NCBI GenBank assembly: GCA_017473705.1
Contig: JAFUJQ010000030.1
Span: 1 to 36,844 of the forward strand
Length of the DNA stretch: 36,844 nt
Direction: 5' to 3'
From: Bacteroidales bacterium
GTDB taxonomy: Bacteria; Bacteroidota; Bacteroidia; Bacteroidales; UBA932
This document shows, in pieces, positions 30,207-36,844 of this stretch. The position numbers and the translations under genes are program-made. Positions within the stretch are counted from its first letter, which is position 1. The number at the start of each line of letters is the position of its first letter. The notes beneath the pieces were generated by a model that searched no databases, was not told where the DNA came from, and was given only the letters and a program-made list of their open reading frames with translations.

Positions 30207-33200
30207 ATGAATATCTATGATCTTATAAGGAGAGCTCAGGAGCTGCGTGACACAACGCAGATAGACTCCGTGTCTCCAGAACTTGTCGGAAAGTTGCATG
30301 AGGACACTCTGAAATACATCAATGAATACCAGTTGCTGGCGTCTTCTCCGGCAATACATAAGACATATGCGTCGGTTTCTGCCATGCAGGGTGATGCTTC
30401 TCCTAAATCAGATCTGACCGGCCGTGCCCTGCTCAAAGGTCAGTTAGTCATCATCGTGCCTGCATCATCCACTGATGCGACTGCCGGTGATGTCTACCGC
30501 TACAACGGCCCATCCGGCAACACCTCCGGCTGGACATATGTTGCCAAGATCGGGAAATTGGAGTTGATGGCTAATGTCACAGTTATAACATCTACAAACG
30601 ATGCTATTCCTAATATCGATACAAAATCAAAAATATTAGACTTGGGGGCAGACCCGATACTATTAGTAGGAAAAAAATCATACGCTCTAAAAACAATACA
30701 TACCGACACTTCAGTATACAGATCTATATCATTAATGGATATAGAAGAGTCTGAAACCTCGGCAGTTAGAGTGGTTTTTAATACATCAAGTCAAACCTTG
30801 TATTCAAGAAAGTGGGCTGATGATTTAACATCTGATGAAGTACTTGTTGGAGGTATTAGAAAGAATACAAGTAAAGAGTGGGATTATAACTTTCCGTTTG
30901 ACTACACTATTGATGGGCATGGAGGTATTAGGCAAATAATTGCGAATCAAAAAAACATTGCAGATCATGGCAATGCTATACAAGATCTTAAACAATCTAT
31001 ATTTCAATATACTACTCAAACTTATAAGCCAGAATATACTATCGCATACCAAGACTATCAGATACTCAATGGCTTATTATCTTCACAGGCAGGTTATGTG
31101 GTGACTGCTCCGATTCCGCTGAAGAAAGGTGATATACTCAACCTTAAATGCTATGTCGGAGGCACTGCACAGGCCATATCACTTACAGATGCAGAAGGCT
31201 CATATTATGCGGCTATCAGTTCCGGCAATGGATATACAGAAAGGGCATACACTGCGACAGAAGACTGCTATGTCGCTTTGTCATGGCTTGTATTAAATGA
31301 ATATCCTGTCATCTTGAGTGTTAATGGCTCATCGTATATACCGCTTATCAAGGAAAGGGTTGATGAGTTGGAAAATGTTACTATTCCTTCGATATTGGAA
31401 GATATTGAGGATCTTAAGAATCCAACATCCGGGGCATCCGGTAATGGTGTCAATGTGTCACTTATATCTTCCTTGGATTCTGCGATTCCGAACATTGACA
31501 CATCTGCAAAAACTTTGGACTTGGGCGTTGATTCCATCCTGTTAGTAGGAGGTCAATATTACCTTATGAAGAGCATCCACTCTGACACTTCCGCATACAG
31601 AGCCATCTCTCTTGATGACATTGAGGGTACAGATACATCTGCAGTCAAGTTGGTCTTCAACACCACATCAAAGAAGATGTATGCAAGGATATGGGATGCA
31701 GAACTGTCATCAGATGAGGTCCTTGTTGGAGGAATAAGGAAGAACTATACATCAGAATGGGAGTGTAACTTGCCTTTTGACTTTACCATTGACGGAAAGA
31801 GAAACACTCCATCCGTATCTGTCGCAGGGGGAAAGGATAACATCTCCCTTATCACTTCATTGAATGATGCTATTCCGAATATTGACACCAAGTCCAAGAT
31901 TTTGGATTTAGGCTCCGATCCAATAGTCTTGGCCGGAGGACTGGCATATGCATTGAAAGGCATTCATCCCGATGCATCTGTATACCGGGCTATTCCATTT
32001 GATGACATTGACGGCACAGGCACATCAGCAATCATGATGGTTTTCAACACCACATCAAAAAAGATGTATGCAAGAGCATGGACTGCAACCTTGGCAGATG
32101 ATGAGATGCTTGTCGGAGGAATCAGGAAGAACACGACTATGGACTTTGAATATAACTTCCCATTCAAATATACAATCAACGGTGTTCTTCCAGGGCAGCA
32201 GGAGGATGAATATAAAGAGGGGCAGTTAGGTAGCAAGACATCATTGAAGTTTATTGCACACCGAGGTCTTCACTTGCAAGGTATCCCGGAGAATAGCCTA
32301 ATGGCTTACCATTATGCTGGAAGATGCGGATTTGACTTTGCAGAAACCGACTTCTGTCCAACATCAGATGGTGTGCTTGTGCTGATGCACGATGACACGA
32401 TAAACAGAACGATGGCGAATGCCGATAATACCGACATTGTGGGAGATGTGTCTGTATCAGAGCATACCTTCGCCGACCTCCGTAATCACTATCGTTTCAA
32501 GTCGAGTGATCCGAGGTTCCGAATGCCAATACCAACATTGGAAGAGTTCTTCATTCAATGCAGGAAGAGTGGCATCTTTCCTTTGCCGGAAATCAAGTCA
32601 TTCGGCATGACACAGGAGTATGTCAAGGATGCTCATGACCTTGGATGCAAGATCATGGGAGAGGGCAACTTTGGATTTTGCTCATTCTCCACAGACTTCC
32701 TGGATTATGCGAGAAGCCTGTCAGAGAAGACTCTGCTGCTATACATTGTAAAAGATGGCATTCTGAATACCGTAAATGCAGTAACAGGGCAGTCAAGAGT
32801 CGCTCCAAACACATGGTGGTATCCGACATGGGATGCTGCTAGTTATGGAGATTATGGACTAACTGTGGAGAATGTGAGGTCGCACAAGGAAGCCGGTATT
32901 CCGGTAGCGGTGTGGACTACTCCGGTTGAAGAATTCGATAATATGCTGAATCTTGAGGTGGATGCTTTGGCAGGAGATTATCTGTCACCGAATCTTGCGG
33001 GAAGAACTGCAAGAATCGCAGTCGCAGATGATTCATTCAAACAATTCCGCACAGATGGATCAGAAGTCAACTTGTCACTCTATCTATCCGCAGGACAGAC
33101 TTGCTCTTTCAATGCCGGCAACATGTGGTTGGGAGGATACTATCTGAATGTGATGGCTCAAGGTCATTATACCATCCTATCTCCGAGATTATATATAGAG

Positions 33201-33329
33201 AATGATGACGATACAATGACAAGACATATCTATCAAGGCATAGGCGAGGGAGAAGATGCCATCTTCATGATCACAGCAATAGAAGATACAAGGATCGACT
33301 CTATTGAATGGTGTAGCGTTTCGTTATAA
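30207..33329 (+). CDS. Tail fibre with three internal repeats and a GDPD enzymatic domain
   Basis: A 1040-residue protein, first after the adapter. Three homologous repeats of about 115 residues lie at about 124-237, 417-530 and 545-659; each carries NDAIPNIDT-like, VLVGGIRKN-like and FPFxYTI-like motifs. Residues about 682-925 form a glycerophosphodiester phosphodiesterase domain: HRG (H685, R686), PENS (E695), AETD (E713, D715) and LVLMHDD (H728). It may cleave teichoic-acid-like or phospholipid-like surface decoration. DNA of the first repeat is much more AT-rich than repeats 2 and 3, indicating mosaic assembly. Confidence 0.85.
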   Translation: MNIYDLIRRAQELRDTTQIDSVSPELVGKLHEDTLKYINEYQLLASSPAIHKTYASVSAMQGDASPKSDLTGRALLKGQLVIIVPASSTDATAGDVYRYNGPSGNTSGWTYVAKIGKLELMANVTVITSTNDAIPNIDTKSKILDLGADPILLVGKKSYALKTIHTDTSVYRSISLMDIEESETSAVRVVFNTSSQTLYSRKWADDLTSDEVLVGGIRKNTSKEWDYNFPFDYTIDGHGGIRQIIANQKNIADHGNAIQDLKQSIFQYTTQTYKPEYTIAYQDYQILNGLLSSQAGYVVTAPIPLKKGDILNLKCYVGGTAQAISLTDAEGSYYAAISSGNGYTERAYTATEDCYVALSWLVLNEYPVILSVNGSSYIPLIKERVDELENVTIPSILEDIEDLKNPTSGASGNGVNVSLISSLDSAIPNIDTSAKTLDLGVDSILLVGGQYYLMKSIHSDTSAYRAISLDDIEGTDTSAVKLVFNTTSKKMYARIWDAELSSDEVLVGGIRKNYTSEWECNLPFDFTIDGKRNTPSVSVAGGKDNISLITSLNDAIPNIDTKSKILDLGSDPIVLAGGLAYALKGIHPDASVYRAIPFDDIDGTGTSAIMMVFNTTSKKMYARAWTATLADDEMLVGGIRKNTTMDFEYNFPFKYTINGVLPGQQEDEYKEGQLGSKTSLKFIAHRGLHLQGIPENSLMAYHYAGRCGFDFAETDFCPTSDGVLVLMHDDTINRTMANADNTDIVGDVSVSEHTFADLRNHYRFKSSDPRFRMPIPTLEEFFIQCRKSGIFPLPEIKSFGMTQEYVKDAHDLGCKIMGEGNFGFCSFSTDFLDYARSLSEKTLLLYIVKDGILNTVNAVTGQSRVAPNTWWYPTWDAASYGDYGLTVENVRSHKEAGIPVAVWTTPVEEFDNMLNLEVDALAGDYLSPNLAGRTARIAVADDSFKQFRTDGSEVNLSLYLSAGQTCSFNAGNMWLGGYYLNVMAQGHYTILSPRLYIENDDDTMTRHIYQGIGEGEDAIFMITAIEDTRIDSIEWCSVSL

Positions 33330-33344
33330 CGAGGAAAACCCTCG
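33330..33344 (+). other. Small hairpin after the tail fibre gene
   Basis: cgagg (33330-33334) pairs with cctcg (33340-33344) around a 5-nt loop, immediately after the TAA stop. No T-tract follows. Minor element. Confidence 0.35.
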
Positions 33345-33368
33345 ACCCTGCAAGCAACTTCCACATTA

Positions 33369-33441
33369 CATACAGATTAGGCCATAGGCCGGTCAAGGGA
33401 TTTTTAAAGAAGTCCTTGCCGATCTATGGCCTAATTGTATG
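33369..33441 (+). other. Long imperfect RNA hairpin before the DnaA-like gene
   Basis: The outer stem is catacaGattaggccata (33369-33386) with tatggcctaattgtatg (33425-33441), one bulged G. An inner stem cggTcaagg/ccttgccg follows, with a small interior loop and a loop rich in T and A. The total is about 73 nt. It is too long and lacks the T-tract of a plain terminator. It might be a termination/anti-termination or processing signal. Confidence 0.55.
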
Positions 33442-33480
33442 CCCTGGTGTCAAGGACGACAGTAATGGAGGAAGCAAAAT

Positions 33481-33771
33481 ATGTGCAAAAAGGATCTATG
33501 CGAGCAAATAATTGCTCTTGTCGCTGATGTTACTGACATATCTGCTGTAGAGATCATGTCTTCCAATAAGAGACCGGACGTCGTGGATGCCAGGTATCTT
33601 GCGATATTCATAATGCTGCAGAAGGGTGTTAAGATCTATCGTGTGGCCGAGTTCATGACCATGACTGAACGTAATGTCTATCATGTCCAGGAAAGATTCG
33701 ACGATCGAAAAGATTATGGTGATCCAATGCTGGAAAACTATTATAACAGTGTTCTAAAGGCGTTGAAATAA
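33481..33771 (+). CDS. Stand-alone DnaA domain-IV-like protein
   Basis: A 96-residue protein with GGAGG at 33467-33471, 9 nt before ATG. VADVTDISAVEIMSSNKRPD followed by VDARYLAIFIMLQKGVKIY and a helix NVYHVQERFDD matches the DNA-binding C-terminal domain of DnaA (usual VDARYL and DHSTVxHAVKRF). The DHST motif is TERN here. Without the ATPase, it probably binds DnaA-box-like sites or acts as a regulator of late genes or the right end. Confidence 0.75.
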   Translation: MCKKDLCEQIIALVADVTDISAVEIMSSNKRPDVVDARYLAIFIMLQKGVKIYRVAEFMTMTERNVYHVQERFDDRKDYGDPMLENYYNSVLKALK

Positions 33772-33791
33772 GTCTGAAACAAGTCTGAAAC
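33770..33791. repeat. Tandem 11-bp repeat (2 copies)
   Basis: AAGTCTGAAAC at 33770-33780 and 33781-33791, directly abutting. It lies over the stop region of the DnaA-like gene and in the gap before the next gene. The period equals one helix turn. Could be a binding site pair or slippage product. Confidence 0.5.
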
Positions 33792-33873
33792 AACCACTTC
33801 CTAAGCCTTGACACTATGCTCATCTTTGCACTGTCAAATCGGTTGGTTTGGTGCCAATCCCTGAAGGCGTAAG

Positions 33874-34356
33874 ATGGGAGAAATATTAAGTATTATGGCA
33901 GAATTCCTTACATCAGGTGACCTTGCTCTGTATGAGCAGCGCAAGTACGGTTACGATGGCTACGGCTATCACGACAGAAAGAGGGCTAGCGGTGCGGCTA
34001 TTACCGCGGTGGCTCTTGGCGGTGCAGCAGTTGCGGCTGTGATTGCCGTGGCAGCAGGTATGAATGCTGCATCGAAGGCTCGTTCAAAGGGTAATGCAAA
34101 GGCGATCGACATTCTCGCTCAGCAGGCTATCCAGGACCGTCAGTCTCGTGAGACTTGGCAGAACATCCATGCTCCATCTACAGTTCAGTATGTGGATGTG
34201 CAGACAGGTGCAGGTGCCTTCTCGAATGCTAATGCTGCAGCGGCAGCATACGCTTTCCAGCAGAACAACGGAATCAACTCCGCTATCGGCGGCTGCAACT
34301 TCCTGAGAGTTGCGCGCTATTCGGCTCCACAGCCTTGTGGTTGTGACAACGAGTAA
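33874..34356 (+). CDS. Ala-rich membrane protein with CGC tail
   Basis: A 160-residue protein; ATG 33895 is an alternative start. Residues about 42-65 form an Ala/Val/Gly-rich hydrophobic segment (AVALGGAAVAAVIAVAAG). The N-terminal part is Tyr/Gly-rich (KYGYDGYGYHD) and the C-terminal half Ala/Gln/Asn-rich, ending PQPCGCDNE. Such composition suggests a membrane-spanning or virion-associated protein. No family recognised. First gene of the right-arm small-gene cluster. Confidence 0.55.
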   Translation: MGEILSIMAEFLTSGDLALYEQRKYGYDGYGYHDRKRASGAAITAVALGGAAVAAVIAVAAGMNAASKARSKGNAKAIDILAQQAIQDRQSRETWQNIHAPSTVQYVDVQTGAGAFSNANAAAAAYAFQQNNGINSAIGGCNFLRVARYSAPQPCGCDNE

Positions 34357-34404
34357 AGTTTATGGAGGGGCGGCGATGCCGCTCCTCTCTTAAAAATCAA
34401 GACA

Positions 34405-34746
34405 ATGTTTGGCAAGAATGACATAGACATCAACATGATTGTTACGACCTCTAAAATGGCCCTTAAAGCCAGTTGTATCAGGGCTTGTAACAATGACGTA
34501 GAGAAGGCTGAGAAGTTATATGATTTCTTCATCAAAGACATCAAAGAACTTCCGGACTTTGACGTCCAGCCTCCTTCTGCATTTGAGCAGATCAAGACAG
34601 TAGCAGGAGATGTTTTTGGCTGGATCGAGCAGAATCAGGATAAGTTGGTCGGGGCTTATAATATATTTCAGAGTGTCCGAGGCGGCCAGCCGATAAATGT
34701 TCCGACCGGCAGTCCTATCGATGGCATACCTCCAATACCAGAATAG
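34405..34746 (+). CDS. Hypothetical right-arm protein
   Basis: A 113-residue protein, MFGKNDIDINMIVTTSKMAL. An N-terminal helical domain with two cysteines (SCIRAC) is followed by a second helix, then a Pro/Gly-rich tail PINVPTGSPIDGIPPIPE. The latter half resembles a linker or short collagen-like surface tail. Function unknown. Confidence 0.5.
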   Translation: MFGKNDIDINMIVTTSKMALKASCIRACNNDVEKAEKLYDFFIKDIKELPDFDVQPPSAFEQIKTVAGDVFGWIEQNQDKLVGAYNIFQSVRGGQPINVPTGSPIDGIPPIPE

Positions 34747-34753
34747 TCAAGTC

Positions 34754-34942
34754 ATGAAGCCATATAAGATAGAAATATATGTGTATGCCGAATCTGAGGA
34801 CAAAGCCCTTGAGGTTCAGTCTGCGGCTAAGAATTTTGTCCGTCAGCAGTATCAGAAGGGTACGCTTGTAACGGCAGATAAGATCTTGAATGCACTGACT
34901 AGATTCGGGAATAGCATCATCGTTAATCAATTTTTGAAGTAA
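34754..34942 (+). CDS. Small hypothetical protein
   Basis: A 62-residue protein, MKPYKIEIYVYAESEDKALE, starting 7 nt after the previous stop. A strand-helix-helix layout (IEIYVYAESEDKA, KILNALTRFGNSIIV) suggests a compact domain. Its stop lies inside the first of three 11-bp repeats. Function unknown. Confidence 0.5.
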   Translation: MKPYKIEIYVYAESEDKALEVQSAAKNFVRQQYQKGTLVTADKILNALTRFGNSIIVNQFLK

Positions 34943-34966
34943 AATTGAAGTAAAATTGAAGTAAAA
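34934..34966. repeat. Three tandem 11-bp repeats TTGAAGTAAAA
   Basis: Copies at 34934-34944, 34945-34955 and 34956-34966 are identical and abut. Repeat 1 contains the stop of the upstream gene and the last base of repeat 3 is the A of the downstream ATG. Each copy brings both TAA and TGA stops. Copy number may vary by slippage. Confidence 0.7.
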
Positions 34967-35157
34967 TGGACAATGTCGTAAAACAACCGAGAACAATCTT
35001 TGAGCAGATAGTGTTGGCACAGGAAGTCACCAACGACAATGTAGTTGCATTGGGAGATAACCTGGCAGTACTCAATGCCAAACTCGACAGATTGCTAGAA
35101 ATATTCGCTCCGACTTCCGAGCCTGTTGCTTCCGGCGCGGATACAATGGAACAGTAG
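34966..35157 (+). CDS. Small hypothetical protein
   Basis: A 63-residue acidic protein, MDNVVKQPRTIFEQI, with a coiled-coil-like helix (VALGDNLAVLNAKLDRLLEI). Its ATG forms the last base of the repeat array plus two. No family recognised. Confidence 0.5.
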   Translation: MDNVVKQPRTIFEQIVLAQEVTNDNVVALGDNLAVLNAKLDRLLEIFAPTSEPVASGADTMEQ

Positions 35158-35182
35158 GAAGCAGAAACTAAATCATTACATT

Positions 35183-35623
35183 ATGAGTTGTGGTTGTACC
35201 AATTCTAAAAAAGTCCACGCGGCAGTCATCACGCCTGTCTTGGCTGCCGGATCAGTGGCATCACCGTACTTTGTACAGGTAAACATCTCGCAGAGGTTGT
35301 GCAAGAAGGCATGTGTCAACAATCCTCCAGTATTTAATCCTGTGTTCAGTCTTGTAGGCTTCGATCAGGTAGGAACAGGTCAGTATGTTGCGACCGTCAA
35401 GGTCGAGGGCGTAATCGCATATACGCCATGCGACAGTAACGGATGTTGCGACAAGACTCAGGTTATCTCTCAGGAGTTCACCATCCCGTTCTCATCGACA
35501 GCAGTGCCTACTACTGTGACAATCACTCAAGGTGTGGCTGTCAATGCCATCTCTGTGACTGGATGTCAGGTTTGTAGCAGAGCCTTCGTCAGCGAGACTC
35601 CGGTAATCCTTACAGTAGCATAA
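35183..35623 (+). CDS. Cys-rich hypothetical protein
   Basis: A 146-residue protein; start 35183 gives MSCGCTNSKKVHAAV, while the longer frame begins inside the previous gene. Cysteine pairs occur at CGC (3-5), CKKAC, CDSNGCC and CQVC. The remaining residues are beta-strand- and Thr/Val-rich (FTIPFSSTAVPTTVTITQG), like a single-domain Ig-like or decoration protein stabilised by metal or disulfides. No family recognised. Confidence 0.55.
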   Translation: MSCGCTNSKKVHAAVITPVLAAGSVASPYFVQVNISQRLCKKACVNNPPVFNPVFSLVGFDQVGTGQYVATVKVEGVIAYTPCDSNGCCDKTQVISQEFTIPFSSTAVPTTVTITQGVAVNAISVTGCQVCSRAFVSETPVILTVA

Positions 35624-35625
35624 GT

Positions 35626-35901
35626 ATGGTGTGGATAGCATTAGCAATAATGATGACTGTATGCCTGGCTCATCATCTCGGACTTCCTCAGGCAATCGCC
35701 TCTGTTGTGCTGAAGGTCGCCAAGTGCCCTAAATGTACAACTTTCTGGATTACTCTATTTGTCCTGCTGATGCTCGGTTATAGCCTGTTTTTGGCGCTAA
35801 TGCTATCCATAGTTATGTCATATGTCTCTCACTACTTTGGCCTTCTTTTAATGGGATTAAACCGAATTTACGAATGGATATGGCAAAGGTTAAACAAATA
35901 G
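35626..35901 (+). CDS. Two-TM protein with CPKC motif
   Basis: A 91-residue membrane protein, 2 nt after the Cys-rich gene. Two to three hydrophobic segments (about 2-25, 38-62, 64-80) surround AKCPKCTTFW, a CxxC-FW motif seen in small integral membrane proteins near Cys-rich partners. A membrane anchor or redox/metal partner for the adjacent Cys-rich protein is possible but inferred. Confidence 0.55.
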   Translation: MVWIALAIMMTVCLAHHLGLPQAIASVVLKVAKCPKCTTFWITLFVLLMLGYSLFLALMLSIVMSYVSHYFGLLLMGLNRIYEWIWQRLNK

Positions 35902-36023
35902 CAAAAGCGGAAGAATCTCAGAAGGAGATAAGCACATCTGGAAAATCTGAGACATCTTCTATGCGTAAACGTAGAATGTATCATCCTATCCCAAAGTTCA
36001 AGAGTGGGTGTAAAAATTGTTAA
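35874..36023 (+). CDS. Small Cys-tailed basic protein (49 aa)
   Basis: ATG 35874 (or 35880) overlaps the TM gene by 28 nt. The product begins MDMAKVKQIAKAEESQ and ends HPIPKFKSGCKNC, a basic tail with a terminal CxxC. The stop is 2 nt before the next start. The terminal cysteine pair repeats the theme of its neighbours. Function unknown. Confidence 0.45.
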   Translation: MDMAKVKQIAKAEESQKEISTSGKSETSSMRKRRMYHPIPKFKSGCKNC

Positions 36024-36025
36024 TT

Positions 36026-36547
36026 ATGAATACAGATGAAATGAAAGACAGGTTCAAACACCTGTATGACGTCATGAAAGACTCCAATGATGTCGATAAA
36101 ATGAAGATCTTCGGATGTGCCAGTCACAAAATGTTCAACAAGATGGCCATGGCTAATCCGGCGATTGCTAAGGAATGGATCGATATGCTTGAGCCAATAG
36201 TCTGGAACAACTATCTTACAGAGGAAATGGCCGAGCAAATCGCGCAGAAGTTGGTCAATCAAGACCAGTCAAAAGGTCCTCTCTGGAGTATGGATACCTT
36301 CTTCAGTGTCGTTCCTAAGTTAGGAGGCAAGATTGAAGATGAGCCATACTACAACAAGTATGCACTGTGGCTTGTCGCTAATGCTCACTATTCAGACTTT
36401 GCTCAGTCAACATCAGAAGATATGGGCTACACAACTATCAGCGAAGTTCCTGGCGAAAAAATGGCTCTCTCGATGTACAAAAAGGCTGTTGAAAGCCTCA
36501 AAGACATCGATAGGTCTCATTACATTGCAGACTACTATCATGTCTGA
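36026..36547 (+). CDS. Hypothetical helical protein, last phage gene
   Basis: A 173-residue protein; ATG 36026 is preferred over TTG 36017. Largely helical (KDRFKHLYDVMKDSNDVDKM, then EEMAEQIAQKLVNQD), with a Trp-rich middle (GPLWSMDTFF) and YYNKYALWLVANAH. A terminator follows. No family recognised. Possibly part of the right-arm cluster's function or an end-associated protein. Confidence 0.55.
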   Translation: MNTDEMKDRFKHLYDVMKDSNDVDKMKIFGCASHKMFNKMAMANPAIAKEWIDMLEPIVWNNYLTEEMAEQIAQKLVNQDQSKGPLWSMDTFFSVVPKLGGKIEDEPYYNKYALWLVANAHYSDFAQSTSEDMGYTTISEVPGEKMALSMYKKAVESLKDIDRSHYIADYYHV

Positions 36548-36569
36548 CTGCTGTTCAAATGCTGTTTGA

Positions 36570-36600
36570 AAAGCCTTCGAAATCGAGGGCTTTCTTTCTG
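36570..36600 (+). terminator. Rho-independent terminator at the end of the right arm
   Basis: aaagccttcg (36570-36579) pairs with cgagggcttt (36584-36593) around a 4-nt loop, one G-U pair, followed by CTTTCTG. It closes the rightward late transcript just before the right-end sites. Confidence 0.75.
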
Positions 36601-36633
36601 TCTGTAAACAAAAAAACGCATCTCAAAAGACGC

Positions 36634-36695
36634 GCATTTCGTTTTGGTATCTTGACGACGCATTTCGTTTTATTCAGACGAACATTTCGTTTTGA
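36634..36695. repeat. Right-end transposase-binding-type sites (three copies)
   Basis: GCATTTCGTTTT(G) begins at 36634, GCATTTCGTTTT(A) at 36660, and ACATTTCGTTTTG at 36682. Spacings are 26 and 22 bp, similar to MuA R sites. The left end carries the inverse. The phage boundary is probably at 36694-36705, just outside the last site. Confidence 0.65.
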
Positions 36696-36696
36696 C

Positions 36697-36844
36697 GATT
36701 ATACAAAGACACGCTTTGCCGACTGGACTTCTGACAAACTCAGCGAATTTGTCGCCTATGAAGGTGCCGAACTCGATATGAAGGACGTCTCTATTCAGAA
36801 AGACCTGAAGATGCTCAAATGGTTCTTACGTCGTGCAATGGAGA
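36697..36844 (+). pseudogene. Host tyrosine recombinase, N-terminally truncated at the prophage end (partial)
   Basis: From about 36697 to the window edge one frame encodes DDYTKTRFADWTSDKL, then SEFVAYEGAE and VSIQKDLKMLKWFLRRAME. This is the SAM-like N-terminal core-binding region of Bacteroides-type phage/ICE integrases. The proper start is missing, and the left flank does not contain it. The host gene therefore appears broken, by insertion plus deletion or rearrangement. The gene continues beyond the window. Confidence 0.65.

Larger units (their letters stand above)
242..36695. mobile_element. Mu-like transposable prophage
   Basis: The element has a DDE transposase of the MuA type, a MuB-type AAA ATPase, a left-end repressor facing outward, Mu-style head genes (DUF935 portal, F and G morphogenesis proteins, protease/scaffold, capsid) and a contractile tail (sheath, tube, tape measure, hub, spike, gpJ- and gpI-like proteins). 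Both ends carry the same motif in inverted orientation: left TAAAAACGAAATGT from 242, right read inward TCAAAACGAAATGT from 36695. No 5-bp target duplication could be matched across these boundaries, so the ends are approximate. Confidence 0.85.

Noticed and set aside
30207-33480. Diversity-generating retroelement at the tail fibre, as in some Bacteroides Mu-like phages
   Set aside because: No reverse transcriptase gene and no template/variable repeat pair were seen in the window.
234-36705. TG...CA phage termini with a 5-bp duplication
   Set aside because: TG at 234 and CA at 36704 can be picked, but neighbouring 5-mers do not match, and similarity begins only at the end-site motif.

Overview
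The window is an almost complete Mu-like (transposable, contractile-tailed) prophage of about 36.4 kb with short stretches of host DNA at each edge. The host is most likely a member of the Bacteroidota, probably Bacteroidales. Promoters match the TTTG/TTG-N19-21-TAnnTTTG pattern of that phylum, the right flank encodes a Bacteroides-type tyrosine recombinase, and many proteins resemble Bacteroidales prophage families. All calls come from reading the sequence; no database search was run.

Layout. 1-75 is the end of a Crp/Fnr-type regulator, followed by host intergenic DNA. The left phage end is near 242, where an AAAACGAAATG site sits inverted relative to three copies at the right end (36634-36694). 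Bases 243-774 carry no gene but hold phased short repeats and a hairpin. A leftward repressor (775-1476) and an operator/promoter array (1477-1541) follow. The rightward early region (1607-10439) has a Ner-like protein, a promoter plus a tRNA-like RNA, transposase A (2429-4501), ATPase B (4530-5393), a second P-loop ATPase, a DUF3164 protein and a run of very small genes. A bidirectional terminator lies at 10446-10477.

The late genes are split. Packaging, portal and head-morphogenesis genes run leftward (17866 to 10477). Protease/scaffold, capsid, sheath, tube, tape measure, baseplate, lysis and tail fibre genes run rightward (18030-33329). The two late operons start from nearly mirror-image control regions at 17867-18029. 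The right arm (33481-36547) holds a DnaA-domain-IV-like protein and a cluster of small, mostly unknown proteins, several with cysteine pairs. The right flank is an N-terminally truncated tyrosine recombinase.

The observations most worth following are: (1) a complete tRNA cloverleaf whose anticodon loop is enlarged to 17 nt and contains AAGGAGGTG, a perfect Shine-Dalgarno sequence, under its own promoter just upstream of the transposase; (2) a Mu F-like head protein fused to a zinc-metallopeptidase domain and a papain-like toxin domain, with a small opposite-strand gene, apparently with its own promoter, at its 3' end; (3) the mirrored late promoters; (4) a tail fibre with three internal repeats and a glycerophosphodiesterase domain; (5) the cysteine-pair gene cluster in the right arm.
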